Source: Asaia bogorensis_B
GTDB taxonomy: Bacteria > Pseudomonadota > Alphaproteobacteria > Acetobacterales > Acetobacteraceae
Reading direction: 5' to 3' (one strand)
Length of the DNA stretch: 64,000 nt
Assembly (NCBI RefSeq): GCF_900465315.1
Contig: NZ_UBIX01000016.1
The notes beneath the pieces are model-generated. The model was not told where the DNA came from and did no database searches. It worked only from the letters and a program-made list of their open reading frames with translations. Positions 1 through 7,534 of the stretch are shown piece after piece (within the stretch, counting starts at the first letter, position 1; each line of letters starts with the position of its first letter). The position numbers and the translations under genes were made by a program.

Positions 1-3000
1 TCCCGTGCCCTGCGGAATCAGGCTCCTTTGCAGCACCCGCCACGCAAGCCTGCGCCATCGACAAGCGACAAACATGACCTGCCACATTCGGTGCCATCAA
101 AGCGCGACGCGCTGAATGCGGGCGCAGAACAGAAAATCCGACCTGCAGAGACGATCTTCGTCACTGGCACGCGCCTGACGCAATCGCGTCTGACCAATGT
201 CATGGCCGGGTCGTCACTGAGTGGCGAGCAGATTGGCCGCCGGGGCTATACCGATCTCGGGCTTGCCCTTCTGCGCGAAAACCCTGCCGTCAGCGTGCCT
301 GACAATTCGTCACTTGGCACGCAGAACATGTTTGGTGCCGGGCAATCCTTTGTGAGCCTGCTCAATCTGGGCTCGCAGCGTACCCTCACCCTTGTTGATG
401 GCATGCGCATGGGTGGCGGGGCTACGGCTTCGATCTATGGCGTGGGATCAGGCTCACAGGTTGACGTGAGCACATTGCCGACCTCGCTCATCAAGTCGGT
501 GGATACCCGTCTGGGCGGTGCTGGCGCAGCTTATGGTGCCGATGCCGTGGCTGGTGTGATCAACTATACGCTCGATGACCACTACAAGGGTGTTTCGCTT
601 GAAGGTCAGGGCGGCTGGACACAGCAACTCGATGCCGCCAGCGAGAAGATTGCGTTCAAGGCCGGGACCGGTTTCGATCACGACAAGGGAGGGCTGGTCT
701 TCGATGTCGAATATCGCAATCAGGCCGGTGTCGTCGCCAGTGATCGTCCGGATGTGTTCGGCGCCAATGCTGCCGCCTATCACCGACCAGCACTGGGTGA
801 AACATCTCCTTACACTTATGTGTTGGCCCCTGACCTGCGTTTCATTCAGGCATCGCTCACCGGTATGCCATCCCTGACCGGCGCCTATGGCGACTTTCCC
901 GTGTATGGCGGCGCTTATGGTGCGACCTGGGCTGGGCTCGCTGCGTCAGGCATCGCCAATGCGAATGGCATTCCCCTGACCTTCAGCCAGAACGGCCAGT
1001 CGCTCGTGCCGCTCAATGTGGGGACCTTGCTCAAGGGTGACACCGCTCAGGCCGTAGGGGGTGATGGTATCTCTCTGCGCAACTACACCCAGATCGTCAC
1101 GCCGAACGACAAGCTCAACCTGACCTTGCTTGGCCATTACGATTTTGACCCTCACATCCACACCCACTGGCAAGGCTGGTACGCGCGCGGCAGCGCAGAA
1201 AACCAGGTGGGTCAGGGAACATGGAGCAGCACGCTTTTCAACGATGCGCTGACGGCAAACAATGCCGGCCCCTATAGCAGCAGCTATTATCAATACGGTG
1301 TCACGACTGGTGCTTTCGCCCTGAGCACCAGCAACCCGTTCCTCACAAGTGCCGAACAGAGCACCATCAAGCAGGCTCTGGCTGAAAACGGCCTGCCAAC
1401 CGATACATTCTATCTCAACCGCCTCAATCAGGATCTCGATCAGGGCCTGTTTCGCACCACATCGCAGATGTTTCGTTTTCAAGGCGGGCTGAATGGCGAT
1501 TTCCGGGCCTTAGGTCGTCAGTTCAACTGGAAGCTGCAGGGCGAGTATACGCGCAATACCAATGCCACGACGGCCCCGTCACTCGTTATTCCCAACCTTG
1601 TCAACGCGTTGAACGCTGTCACCGCCGCTGACGGCACAATCGAATGTGCTCCCGGCTACCAGAATGCTCCGATTGCCACGCGCAGCGCGGTATGTGCCCC
1701 GCTCAACCCGTTTGGCTACAAACAGATGACGCCGGCCGCGCGCGACTACGTCACAACGGAGTCACGCTCGACCAACCGCAACACGCAACGCGATCTGCAG
1801 GCCGAAATCAGCTCGACCGTGGCGAGCCTGCCAGCAGGGGCAATACGGTGGGATCTGGGTTACGAACATCGGCGCGAGGCCTATCATTTTGACCCCGGCG
1901 CCTATCTGCTTGGCTGGAAACAGGGCGATGGCAGCTATCTCCCCTACGGCAACAGCGCGTCGATCCCTTATACGGGTGGCGCCTATCATACGCATGAGGG
2001 CTTCGGCGAACTCGATATCCCCCTGATCTCACCGGCAATGCACCTCCCGGGTGCCTATCATCTCTCCCTGACGGCCAATGGGCGCATAACCTATAACAGT
2101 ATCACCGGCACCTACTGGACCTATATGACCGGCGCGGCCTGGTGGCCCACACGCGATATCGGTCTGAGCGGCAATTACGCTGTATCGGTGCGCAATCCAG
2201 CCATCGGCGAACTCTACTCCCCTCAATCGTCAACCTATCAGAACGGTGTCGATCCCTGTTCCGATACAGGCCTTGCGTCTGGCCCCAACCCGGCCCTGCG
2301 AGCCGCCAATTGCGCACGCGCCGGACTGCCTCAGAATTTTGTCTCGAACTTCAATTCCTACGGCGTCGAAGGTACAGCCGGAGGGAACCGGAATCTTTCC
2401 AATGAACGTTCCAAAAGCTATACGGGCAGCCTTGAATTCAGGCCGCATTTCATACGCGGGTTCGATGTCAAAGCCTCATTCGTGGATGTCTGGGTTTCTG
2501 ATGCCATCACCTATCTGAGCGCCAATGACCTGCTCAATGCTTGTTACGATACCGGCATCTACCCGAATAATCGCTTCTGCTCGACATTCACCCGGGATTC
2601 ATCTGGCCAGATTTCCTCTTTCCGCTCCGGCTATTACAATATCGCCAGCTACGAGACCCAGGCCCTTCAGACGACGATAGAGTACAACACCCCCCTCTCC
2701 CGTCTGGGTCTGCCTGAGGGCTCGGGGGCAATCGACCTTCGGGGCAACTACGTGCATTACGTCAAGAGCACGCGCAATTATGCCGGAAGCACCTATCTGC
2801 TTTCGGGTGATATCGCCGCGCCCAATGACAATTTCACGCTCAACACCACGTGGATACGCGGCCCTTTCAACGCCCAGTGGCAGACCATCTGGTATGGCCC
2901 GAGCCTCGTGGCCCTTCAGGTACCGACCACGCGCTTCGAGGGCAACAAACGCCCGGCATTTGCCTATTTCAATCTCTCACTCGACTATGCCGTAACCGAG

Positions 3001-3135
3001 CATTTCTCAACCAGCTTCGTGGTGAACAACATCACCGACGCTCTGCCACGCGATGCAGGCATCTATAGCGTAGGACGTTATTATGAGGCGCTTATTGGTC
3101 GCGCCTTTCAGATGCGCATTGGCGCCCATTTCTGA
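1..3135 (+). CDS. TonB-dependent outer-membrane receptor, 5'-truncated by window edge
   Basis: Outer-membrane, energy-coupled transporter for siderophores, cobalamin, sugars or similar; the substrate cannot be read from the sequence. The frame is open to base 1, so the true start and signal peptide lie outside; the TTG at 28 is only the first possible start inside the window. A TonB-box/plug start is visible (ETIFVTGTRL), followed by plug signatures LTLVDGMRMGGG and AYGADAVAGVINYTL. The long remainder has the alternating pattern and aromatic-rich strands of a 22-strand barrel, and the protein ends in Phe (RIGAHF), as outer-membrane proteins usually do. At least 1,044 residues, which is long for the family. 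It converges on the Ni/Co permease gene. The family is certain, the ligand unknown. Confidence 0.93.
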   Translation, partial: SRALRNQAPLQHPPRKPAPSTSDKHDLPHSVPSKRDALNAGAEQKIRPAETIFVTGTRLTQSRLTNVMAGSSLSGEQIGRRGYTDLGLALLRENPAVSVPDNSSLGTQNMFGAGQSFVSLLNLGSQRTLTLVDGMRMGGGATASIYGVGSGSQVDVSTLPTSLIKSVDTRLGGAGAAYGADAVAGVINYTLDDHYKGVSLEGQGGWTQQLDAASEKIAFKAGTGFDHDKGGLVFDVEYRNQAGVVASDRPDVFGANAAAYHRPALGETSPYTYVLAPDLRFIQASLTGMPSLTGAYGDFPVYGGAYGATWAGLAASGIANANGIPLTFSQNGQSLVPLNVGTLLKGDTAQAVGGDGISLRNYTQIVTPNDKLNLTLLGHYDFDPHIHTHWQGWYARGSAENQVGQGTWSSTLFNDALTANNAGPYSSSYYQYGVTTGAFALSTSNPFLTSAEQSTIKQALAENGLPTDTFYLNRLNQDLDQGLFRTTSQMFRFQGGLNGDFRALGRQFNWKLQGEYTRNTNATTAPSLVIPNLVNALNAVTAADGTIECAPGYQNAPIATRSAVCAPLNPFGYKQMTPAARDYVTTESRSTNRNTQRDLQAEISSTVASLPAGAIRWDLGYEHRREAYHFDPGAYLLGWKQGDGSYLPYGNSASIPYTGGAYHTHEGFGELDIPLISPAMHLPGAYHLSLTANGRITYNSITGTYWTYMTGAAWWPTRDIGLSGNYAVSVRNPAIGELYSPQSSTYQNGVDPCSDTGLASGPNPALRAANCARAGLPQNFVSNFNSYGVEGTAGGNRNLSNERSKSYTGSLEFRPHFIRGFDVKASFVDVWVSDAITYLSANDLLNACYDTGIYPNNRFCSTFTRDSSGQISSFRSGYYNIASYETQALQTTIEYNTPLSRLGLPEGSGAIDLRGNYVHYVKSTRNYAGSTYLLSGDIAAPNDNFTLNTTWIRGPFNAQWQTIWYGPSLVALQVPTTRFEGNKRPAFAYFNLSLDYAVTEHFSTSFVVNNITDALPRDAGIYSVGRYYEALIGRAFQMRIGAHF

Positions 3136-3197
3136 ACGGAACGCCCGTGGCCGGTTTTGGTCTCAGCTGCTGGTGTGGCGAGACCATGAGCCCTTCG

Positions 3198-4232
3198 TCA
3201 GTTTTTGCGCCGTGCATCGACCCGGCTGAAAATCAGGGACAGCATCCAGGCCAGCACGAACAGCCCGATCACGATAAACCCGATCTGGTTGAAGCTGTCG
3301 CTGACAGAGGCCACCATGCCCCAGAACCGCCCTTCAAAACCGATCTGGTCACCCAGCAGGCGCAGCGTCTCGATACTGCCAATCCCAACAGCCACGATCA
3401 CCGAGATCAGGGTAATGATGATGTTATAGCGCAGCTTGCGCAGCGGATCGACAAAGGCCCAGCGATAGGCCCCGAGCATGAGAACACCATCTGCCGTATC
3501 GACAAGGGCCATGCCCGCAGCGAACAGGGCAGGAAAGATCATGATCGCCGCAACCGAAACACCCCGGCTCGCCTGCGAGGCAGACAGCCCCAGAAGCGAA
3601 ACCTCTGTCGCGGTATCGAAGCCGAGGCCGAACAGAAAGCCGAGCAGCACCATATGCCAGCTGCGCGAGACCAGTCTGAACAGCGGATAAAGCAAGCGTG
3701 ACAGCACTCCGCCCCGGTTCAGAAGTGCTTCTGGGTCGACCTCCTCGATCGCCCCGCCTGCCCGTATGTGACGCCAGGCGCGCCAGGCGCCGCGCAGGAC
3801 AATGAAATTCGTGATGGCCAGGGCGAACAGGAAGCCGGCAGAGACGAGCGTGCTGGCAATGCCACCAATATCGCGCCATGCACCAAAACGATCCTGCATC
3901 GCCTGTGACAGCAACGCCGTACCCAGCGCCGCCAGCACAACGATCAGGGAATGGCCGATGGCAAACCAGAACCCTGTCAGCAGCGGCTGACGCCCCATCT
4001 GGATGAACTTGCGCGTCACGTTGTCAATCGAGGCGATATGATCGGCATCGACAGCATGACGCAGGCCAAAACCATAAGCCAGCAGGGCATTGCCAAGCAG
4101 CAAGGGCCGATCGCGAAACATCACGAAGGTCCAGACCCAGAGCGCCATATTGGCCAGAAGCAGGCCAATCCCCAGCAGGGAGATGCGCCAACGCAGCGAC
4201 GGCGGAGACACCTTCAAGGTTTCAGCGCTCAT
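3198..4232 (-). CDS. Nickel/cobalt permease, NiCoT (HoxN/NixA) family
   Basis: Inner-membrane secondary transporter for Ni2+ and/or Co2+, about 344 residues with roughly eight hydrophobic segments. The family signature in the second helix is present (RHAVDADHIASID, residues about 58-70, including H59, D62, D64, H65), as are later family motifs (GFWFAIGHSLIV, GFDTATEVSLLG). I chose ATG 4232 because GAGGGAG lies just upstream; an in-frame TTG at 4268 would add 12 residues. A cobalamin riboswitch sits about 165 bp upstream on the same strand. This argues that cobalt for vitamin B12 is the physiological substrate and that uptake falls when cobalamin is plentiful. Ion preference is inferred from this context. 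Confidence 0.93.
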   Translation of the reverse strand: MSAETLKVSPPSLRWRISLLGIGLLLANMALWVWTFVMFRDRPLLLGNALLAYGFGLRHAVDADHIASIDNVTRKFIQMGRQPLLTGFWFAIGHSLIVVLAALGTALLSQAMQDRFGAWRDIGGIASTLVSAGFLFALAITNFIVLRGAWRAWRHIRAGGAIEEVDPEALLNRGGVLSRLLYPLFRLVSRSWHMVLLGFLFGLGFDTATEVSLLGLSASQASRGVSVAAIMIFPALFAAGMALVDTADGVLMLGAYRWAFVDPLRKLRYNIIITLISVIVAVGIGSIETLRLLGDQIGFEGRFWGMVASVSDSFNQIGFIVIGLFVLAWMLSLIFSRVDARRKN

Positions 4233-4397
4233 CTCTGGCTCCCTCTGTGCCCGATCGAAGATCCCCAATGAGAAATCAATGCAGGCCTCACGGCATTTCG
4301 TGCACGTCGCAGCACGTCAGAAGGCAGGGTAAACTCGTTCACGAGAAGGGTTCTCCGCAACAACCGGATCATCCCGTCCGGTCTGGCCGTCAGACAT

Positions 4398-4600
4398 GAC
4401 AAGGGCAGGTCTCCTGGCTCACGGTTCATCGCTCCCCTGCCCCTTCCCGGATGACCCGCACCCAGTGGTTCCGGCAAGGCGCTCACCGCTCACAGTTGCG
4501 GGGACAGCTGCCGCCTCGCGCCCGATCCTCTCAGGATCAGCCAGCCCGTCCGACATTCCCTTTTCACTCACTCGCGCAAGACCCTCGACGGGCTCGACCC
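4398..4600 (-). promoter_or_regulatory. Cobalamin (AdoCbl/B12) riboswitch upstream of the Ni/Co permease
   Basis: Read on the minus strand, the region holds the conserved core of the cobalamin riboswitch: an AAAGGGAA segment near 4560, CCCCGCAACTGTGAGCGG at about 4486-4503, CCACTGG near 4470, CCGGGAAGG near 4443, and the B12 box GAGCCAGGAGACCTGCC at about 4404-4420. Order and spacing fit the known aptamer. It lies about 165 bp before the permease start, so ligand binding would be expected to reduce permease expression. Outer boundaries are approximate. The opposite strand of this stretch reads as an open frame continuous with the aldehyde dehydrogenase gene, but that is an accident of base composition. 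Confidence 0.93.
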
Positions 4601-4801
4601 TACCGTCTCAACCAGGCGAAAGCCAGCGTTCAGCGGCCTTTATGCGGGTGTTTCTTCCATGCCCAAACCGTGCGTTTAGGGGGTTACCCAGCCGATATTG
4701 CCCCCCCTTTGAGGGAAACCATGCGCCTTTCCAGGCATTTGTTGGACCGTGACTTTGGTTCGGCCATGCGCCGGACACCAGATAACCGGGAGCAGAAAAC
4801 G

Positions 4802-6172
4802 ATGAGCGCCTATCGTACGATCAACCCCGCCACAGGCAAAACCGAGCGTGAGTTCGACCTTCACACCAAGGCGCAGGCCTTTGAAAAACTCGACGCCGCC
4901 CATGAATTTTACAGAAGTGACTGGCGTCATCGCAGCTTTGCCGAGCGCAAGGCCATCGTCAGCAAGGCGGCGCAAATCCTTGAGCAGAACAAGGAGAAAT
5001 ACGCCCGACTGATTTCCATCGAAATGGGCAAGGTTCTGCCCGAGGCCATTGCCGAGACCGAACTCTCTGCGAAGATCCTCGCCTATTACGCCGAAAGCGC
5101 CGAGAAATTCCTTGCCCCGCGTGAGATCCCTGTCTCGGAAGGTCGTGCGACGGTTCTCAGCCAGTCTCTGGGTGTCATCTACTGCGTCGAACCCTGGAAC
5201 TTCCCTTACTACCAGCTTGCACGCGTGGCAGGTCCCAACCTGATGGCCGGCAATGTCGTGCTCGCCAAACATGCACCGGGTGTGCCGCAATGCGCCCTCG
5301 CCTTCGAGGCGCTGTTCCTCGAGGCCGGGGCACCCAAGGGAGCCTGGACAAACCTGTTCATCGACAATGATGTGTCGGAGGAACTGATTGCACGCCCTGA
5401 AGTGCGTGGCGTGGCCCTGACCGGCAGTGAGCGTGCAGGCAGTGCTGTCGCCGCACAGGCTGGCAAGGCCCTGAAAAAGACCACGCTCGAACTCGGCGGC
5501 TCCGATCCGTTCATCGTGCTCGACGATGCCAATCTCGATGAGGTCATCCCCCGTGCCGTGGCAGGGCGCATGTCCAATAATGGTCAGGTTTGCACCGCCG
5601 CCAAGCGTATGATCGTTCATGAATCATTGGCCGACGAATTCGTGCGTCGTCTCTCCGACGCCTTGGCCGAATTCCGCTATGGTGATCCGCTGGAACAGGG
5701 CGTCACTCACGGCCCGATGAGCAGCGAAAACGCCATGAAGCTCGCACTGAGCCAGGTCGAAAAGGCAGTGGATCACGGGGCAAAGCTTGTCACCGGCGGC
5801 AAGAGGCTCGACCGCGAGGGCTTTTTCATGCAGGCGGCTCTGCTAACGCATGTCACCAAGGATAACCCGATTTTCTATGAAGAGATCTTTGGTCCCGCCG
5901 CCATTGTCTACCCGGTGGCCGATGACGATGCCGCCATCGCGCTTGCCAATGACTCTCCGTTCGGTCTTGGCGGTTCCGTTCATACGGCTTCGGTCGAGCG
6001 TGGTCGCAAGCTTGCCGAGCGCATCGAGACCGGCATGGTGTTCATCAATGATGTGACGGGCACCGCCCCGGAACTGCCGTTCGGCGGGGTCAAAAATTCC
6101 GGCTATGGCCGCGAGCTTTCCTCCAACGGGATCGAGGAATTCGTCAATCACAAGCTGATCCGTTCAGCCTGA
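4802..6172 (+). CDS. NAD(P)-dependent aldehyde dehydrogenase, succinate-semialdehyde dehydrogenase (Sad/YneI) type
   Basis: Oxidises an aldehyde to the acid using NAD(P)+; the closest recognisable family is the short (about 455-residue) succinate-semialdehyde dehydrogenase group. At 456 residues it has the proton-acceptor glutamate in LELGGSDPF (E230), the nucleophilic cysteine in NGQVCTAAKR (C264), the PWNFP segment (131-135), and the C-terminal FGGVKNSGYGRE typical of ALDHs. Start ATG 4802 is chosen because GGGAG precedes it; the frame remains open back to 4451, but that part overlaps the cobalamin riboswitch on the other strand and lacks ALDH similarity. It stands alone, followed by a perfect inverted repeat. 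Succinate semialdehyde is inferred from the family; other aldehydes are possible. Confidence 0.9.
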   Translation: MSAYRTINPATGKTEREFDLHTKAQAFEKLDAAHEFYRSDWRHRSFAERKAIVSKAAQILEQNKEKYARLISIEMGKVLPEAIAETELSAKILAYYAESAEKFLAPREIPVSEGRATVLSQSLGVIYCVEPWNFPYYQLARVAGPNLMAGNVVLAKHAPGVPQCALAFEALFLEAGAPKGAWTNLFIDNDVSEELIARPEVRGVALTGSERAGSAVAAQAGKALKKTTLELGGSDPFIVLDDANLDEVIPRAVAGRMSNNGQVCTAAKRMIVHESLADEFVRRLSDALAEFRYGDPLEQGVTHGPMSSENAMKLALSQVEKAVDHGAKLVTGGKRLDREGFFMQAALLTHVTKDNPIFYEEIFGPAAIVYPVADDDAAIALANDSPFGLGGSVHTASVERGRKLAERIETGMVFINDVTGTAPELPFGGVKNSGYGRELSSNGIEEFVNHKLIRSA

Positions 6173-6180
6173 TGAAAACT

Positions 6181-6217
6181 GGCCTGTCACGATCGTCCAG
6201 CTGATCCGTGACAGGCC
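6181..6217 (+). terminator. Hairpin after the aldehyde dehydrogenase, probable terminator
   Basis: Perfect 11-bp inverted repeat GGCCTGTCACG / CGTGACAGGCC with a 15-nt loop, starting 8 bp after the dehydrogenase stop codon. There is no U-tract after the stem, so it may act as a transcript-stabilising 3' hairpin or a factor-assisted terminator. Confidence 0.55.
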
Positions 6218-6377
6218 GTCAGGACGCCCTGTGCCAGACCTTGCGAAAGCCAATTCGTGACCTCATTAGCGCCGCGACACGCTTTGCCATGAAACTAAGG
6301 CTCACATTTTCGCGATGAATAGGGTGCAACGCACAGCCCGCGGCACTTGACCGCCGTCCGGAAAACGGAGCCTCATC

Positions 6378-7241
6378 ATGACCGATTACGCAAAGCCCCC
6401 CTTTGATACCCCTCTTCAGGATCGCATCCCCGGTCAGACCAAAGCCATGACGCCCCTCCCTGATCATGGTGAGGAGAGCTATGAGGGCTCAGGTCGCCTC
6501 GCGGGCAAGATTGCCCTCATTACAGGTGGCGATTCAGGCATTGGCCGTGCTGTCGCCATCGGGTTTGCGCGCGAAGGCGCCGACATCGCGCTGTCCTATC
6601 TTGACGAGGAAGCCGACGACGCCGCGGAAACAGCTGCCTGGATCGAAAAGGCGGGCCGCAAGGTGCTGCTGCTCCCCGGCGACCTGAAGTCACGCGAGAT
6701 CTGCAAATTCGTGATCGATGAGACAGTCTCGACCTTCGGCCGTATCGACGTTCTGGTGAACAACGCCGCTTTCCAGATCGAACGCCTCGCTCTTGAGGAC
6801 ATCTCGGAAGATGAGTGGGACGATACATTTGCCACCAATATCGGCGCGACATTCCGTCTGACCCGTCACGCTGTTCCCCATATGAAGCGCGGCGCCTCGA
6901 TCATTCATACCATCTCGGTCAATGCCGACAGCCCCAAGCCGCGCCTGCTTGCTTATTCCGCCACCAAAGCCGCCATCCAGAACTTCAGCGGCGGACTCGC
7001 GCAGTTGCTTGGTGAGAAGGGTATTCGCTCCAACACCGTTGCCCCGGGCCCGATCTGGACACCGCTCATTCCTGCCACCATGCATGGCGACCATGTGCAT
7101 GTCTTTGGCGAGGACACCCCTCTGGGCCGCCCTGGCCAGCCTGTCGAGCTGATCGCGCCTTACGTCATGCTGGCCAGCGACGAGGCCAGCTATATCTCGG
7201 GTGCTACCATCGCCGTGACGGGCGGTACGCCTGTCATCTGA
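6378..7241 (+). CDS. SDR-family oxidoreductase with N-terminal extension (YghA / general-stress type)
   Basis: NAD(P)-dependent short-chain dehydrogenase/reductase of the longer (about 290-residue) subgroup that includes E. coli YghA and Bacillus stress protein 39. The first 40 residues are the polar extension typical of this subgroup. The Rossmann motif TGGDSGIG is at 49-56, NNAA at 128-131, and the catalytic Ser/Tyr/Lys set at S180, Y193 and K197 (YSATK). Family members reduce aldehydes or sugar-derived carbonyls; the substrate here is not evident. Start ATG 6378 follows CGGAG. The gene is monocistronic, with 205 bp upstream and a repeat-like hairpin just downstream. Confidence 0.88.
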   Translation: MTDYAKPPFDTPLQDRIPGQTKAMTPLPDHGEESYEGSGRLAGKIALITGGDSGIGRAVAIGFAREGADIALSYLDEEADDAAETAAWIEKAGRKVLLLPGDLKSREICKFVIDETVSTFGRIDVLVNNAAFQIERLALEDISEDEWDDTFATNIGATFRLTRHAVPHMKRGASIIHTISVNADSPKPRLLAYSATKAAIQNFSGGLAQLLGEKGIRSNTVAPGPIWTPLIPATMHGDHVHVFGEDTPLGRPGQPVELIAPYVMLASDEASYISGATIAVTGGTPVI

Positions 7242-7270
7242 GGGATAGTGGGGCCTTGCCCCACACCCCA

Positions 7271-7292
7271 CCAAAGGGCCGTCGCCCTTTGG
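7271..7292 (+). terminator. Hairpin CCAAAGGGC-CGTC-GCCCTTTGG after SDR gene
   Basis: A perfect 9-bp stem with a 4-nt loop begins 29 bp after the SDR stop and is followed by AAACC rather than a T-run. The surrounding text (CCTTGCCCCACACCCCACC before, GGAAACCTGG after) looks like a stereotyped intergenic unit of the kind found in many copies in acetic acid bacterial genomes. That dispersed nature is my recollection and cannot be shown with one copy. It could serve as a 3' hairpin or terminator for the SDR gene. Confidence 0.5.
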
Positions 7293-7481
7293 AAACCTGG
7301 GATGTTGGAATTATCGAGAAAAAAGCTCTGGCTTGGGCAGCCGCTGCACGCGGCACTGCAGCTACGCAGCGATCTGGGCCAGAGGCTCGTACTTCAGGTA
7401 ACTTTGTCTCATGGCAGCCGCGATGGCATCGCCGCTCCAGAACCCAGACGAATGGACTGGAAGAGGTTTCTGCCTCCCCAA

Positions 7482-7513
7482 GAAGCAGGGCAGCGCCGCG
7501 CGCTACCCGCTTC
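7482..7513 (-). terminator. Imperfect hairpin between the SDR and S46 peptidase genes
   Basis: AAGC-AGGG-CAGCGC pairs with GCGCT-A-CCC-GCTT around a short loop, 22 bp beyond the stop of the minus-strand peptidase. It is positioned to end the peptidase transcript, although no U-tract follows. The 240 bp between the two hairpins hold no convincing gene. Confidence 0.35.
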
Positions 7514-7534
7514 CTGCACTAGTACAACCGAAGA

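Noticed and set aside
3151..3197. GGTCTC/GAGACC dyad between the first TonB receptor and the permease
   Set aside because: Only 6-bp arms with a long loop and no U-tract; too weak to call a terminator.
4451..4801. N-terminal extension of the aldehyde dehydrogenase frame
   Set aside because: Lies over the cobalamin riboswitch of the opposite strand, has no ALDH similarity, and a good SD precedes ATG 4802.
7256..7522. Small plus-strand frame of 88 codons after the SDR gene
   Set aside because: Covers two hairpins and has no SD or family features; more likely non-coding.
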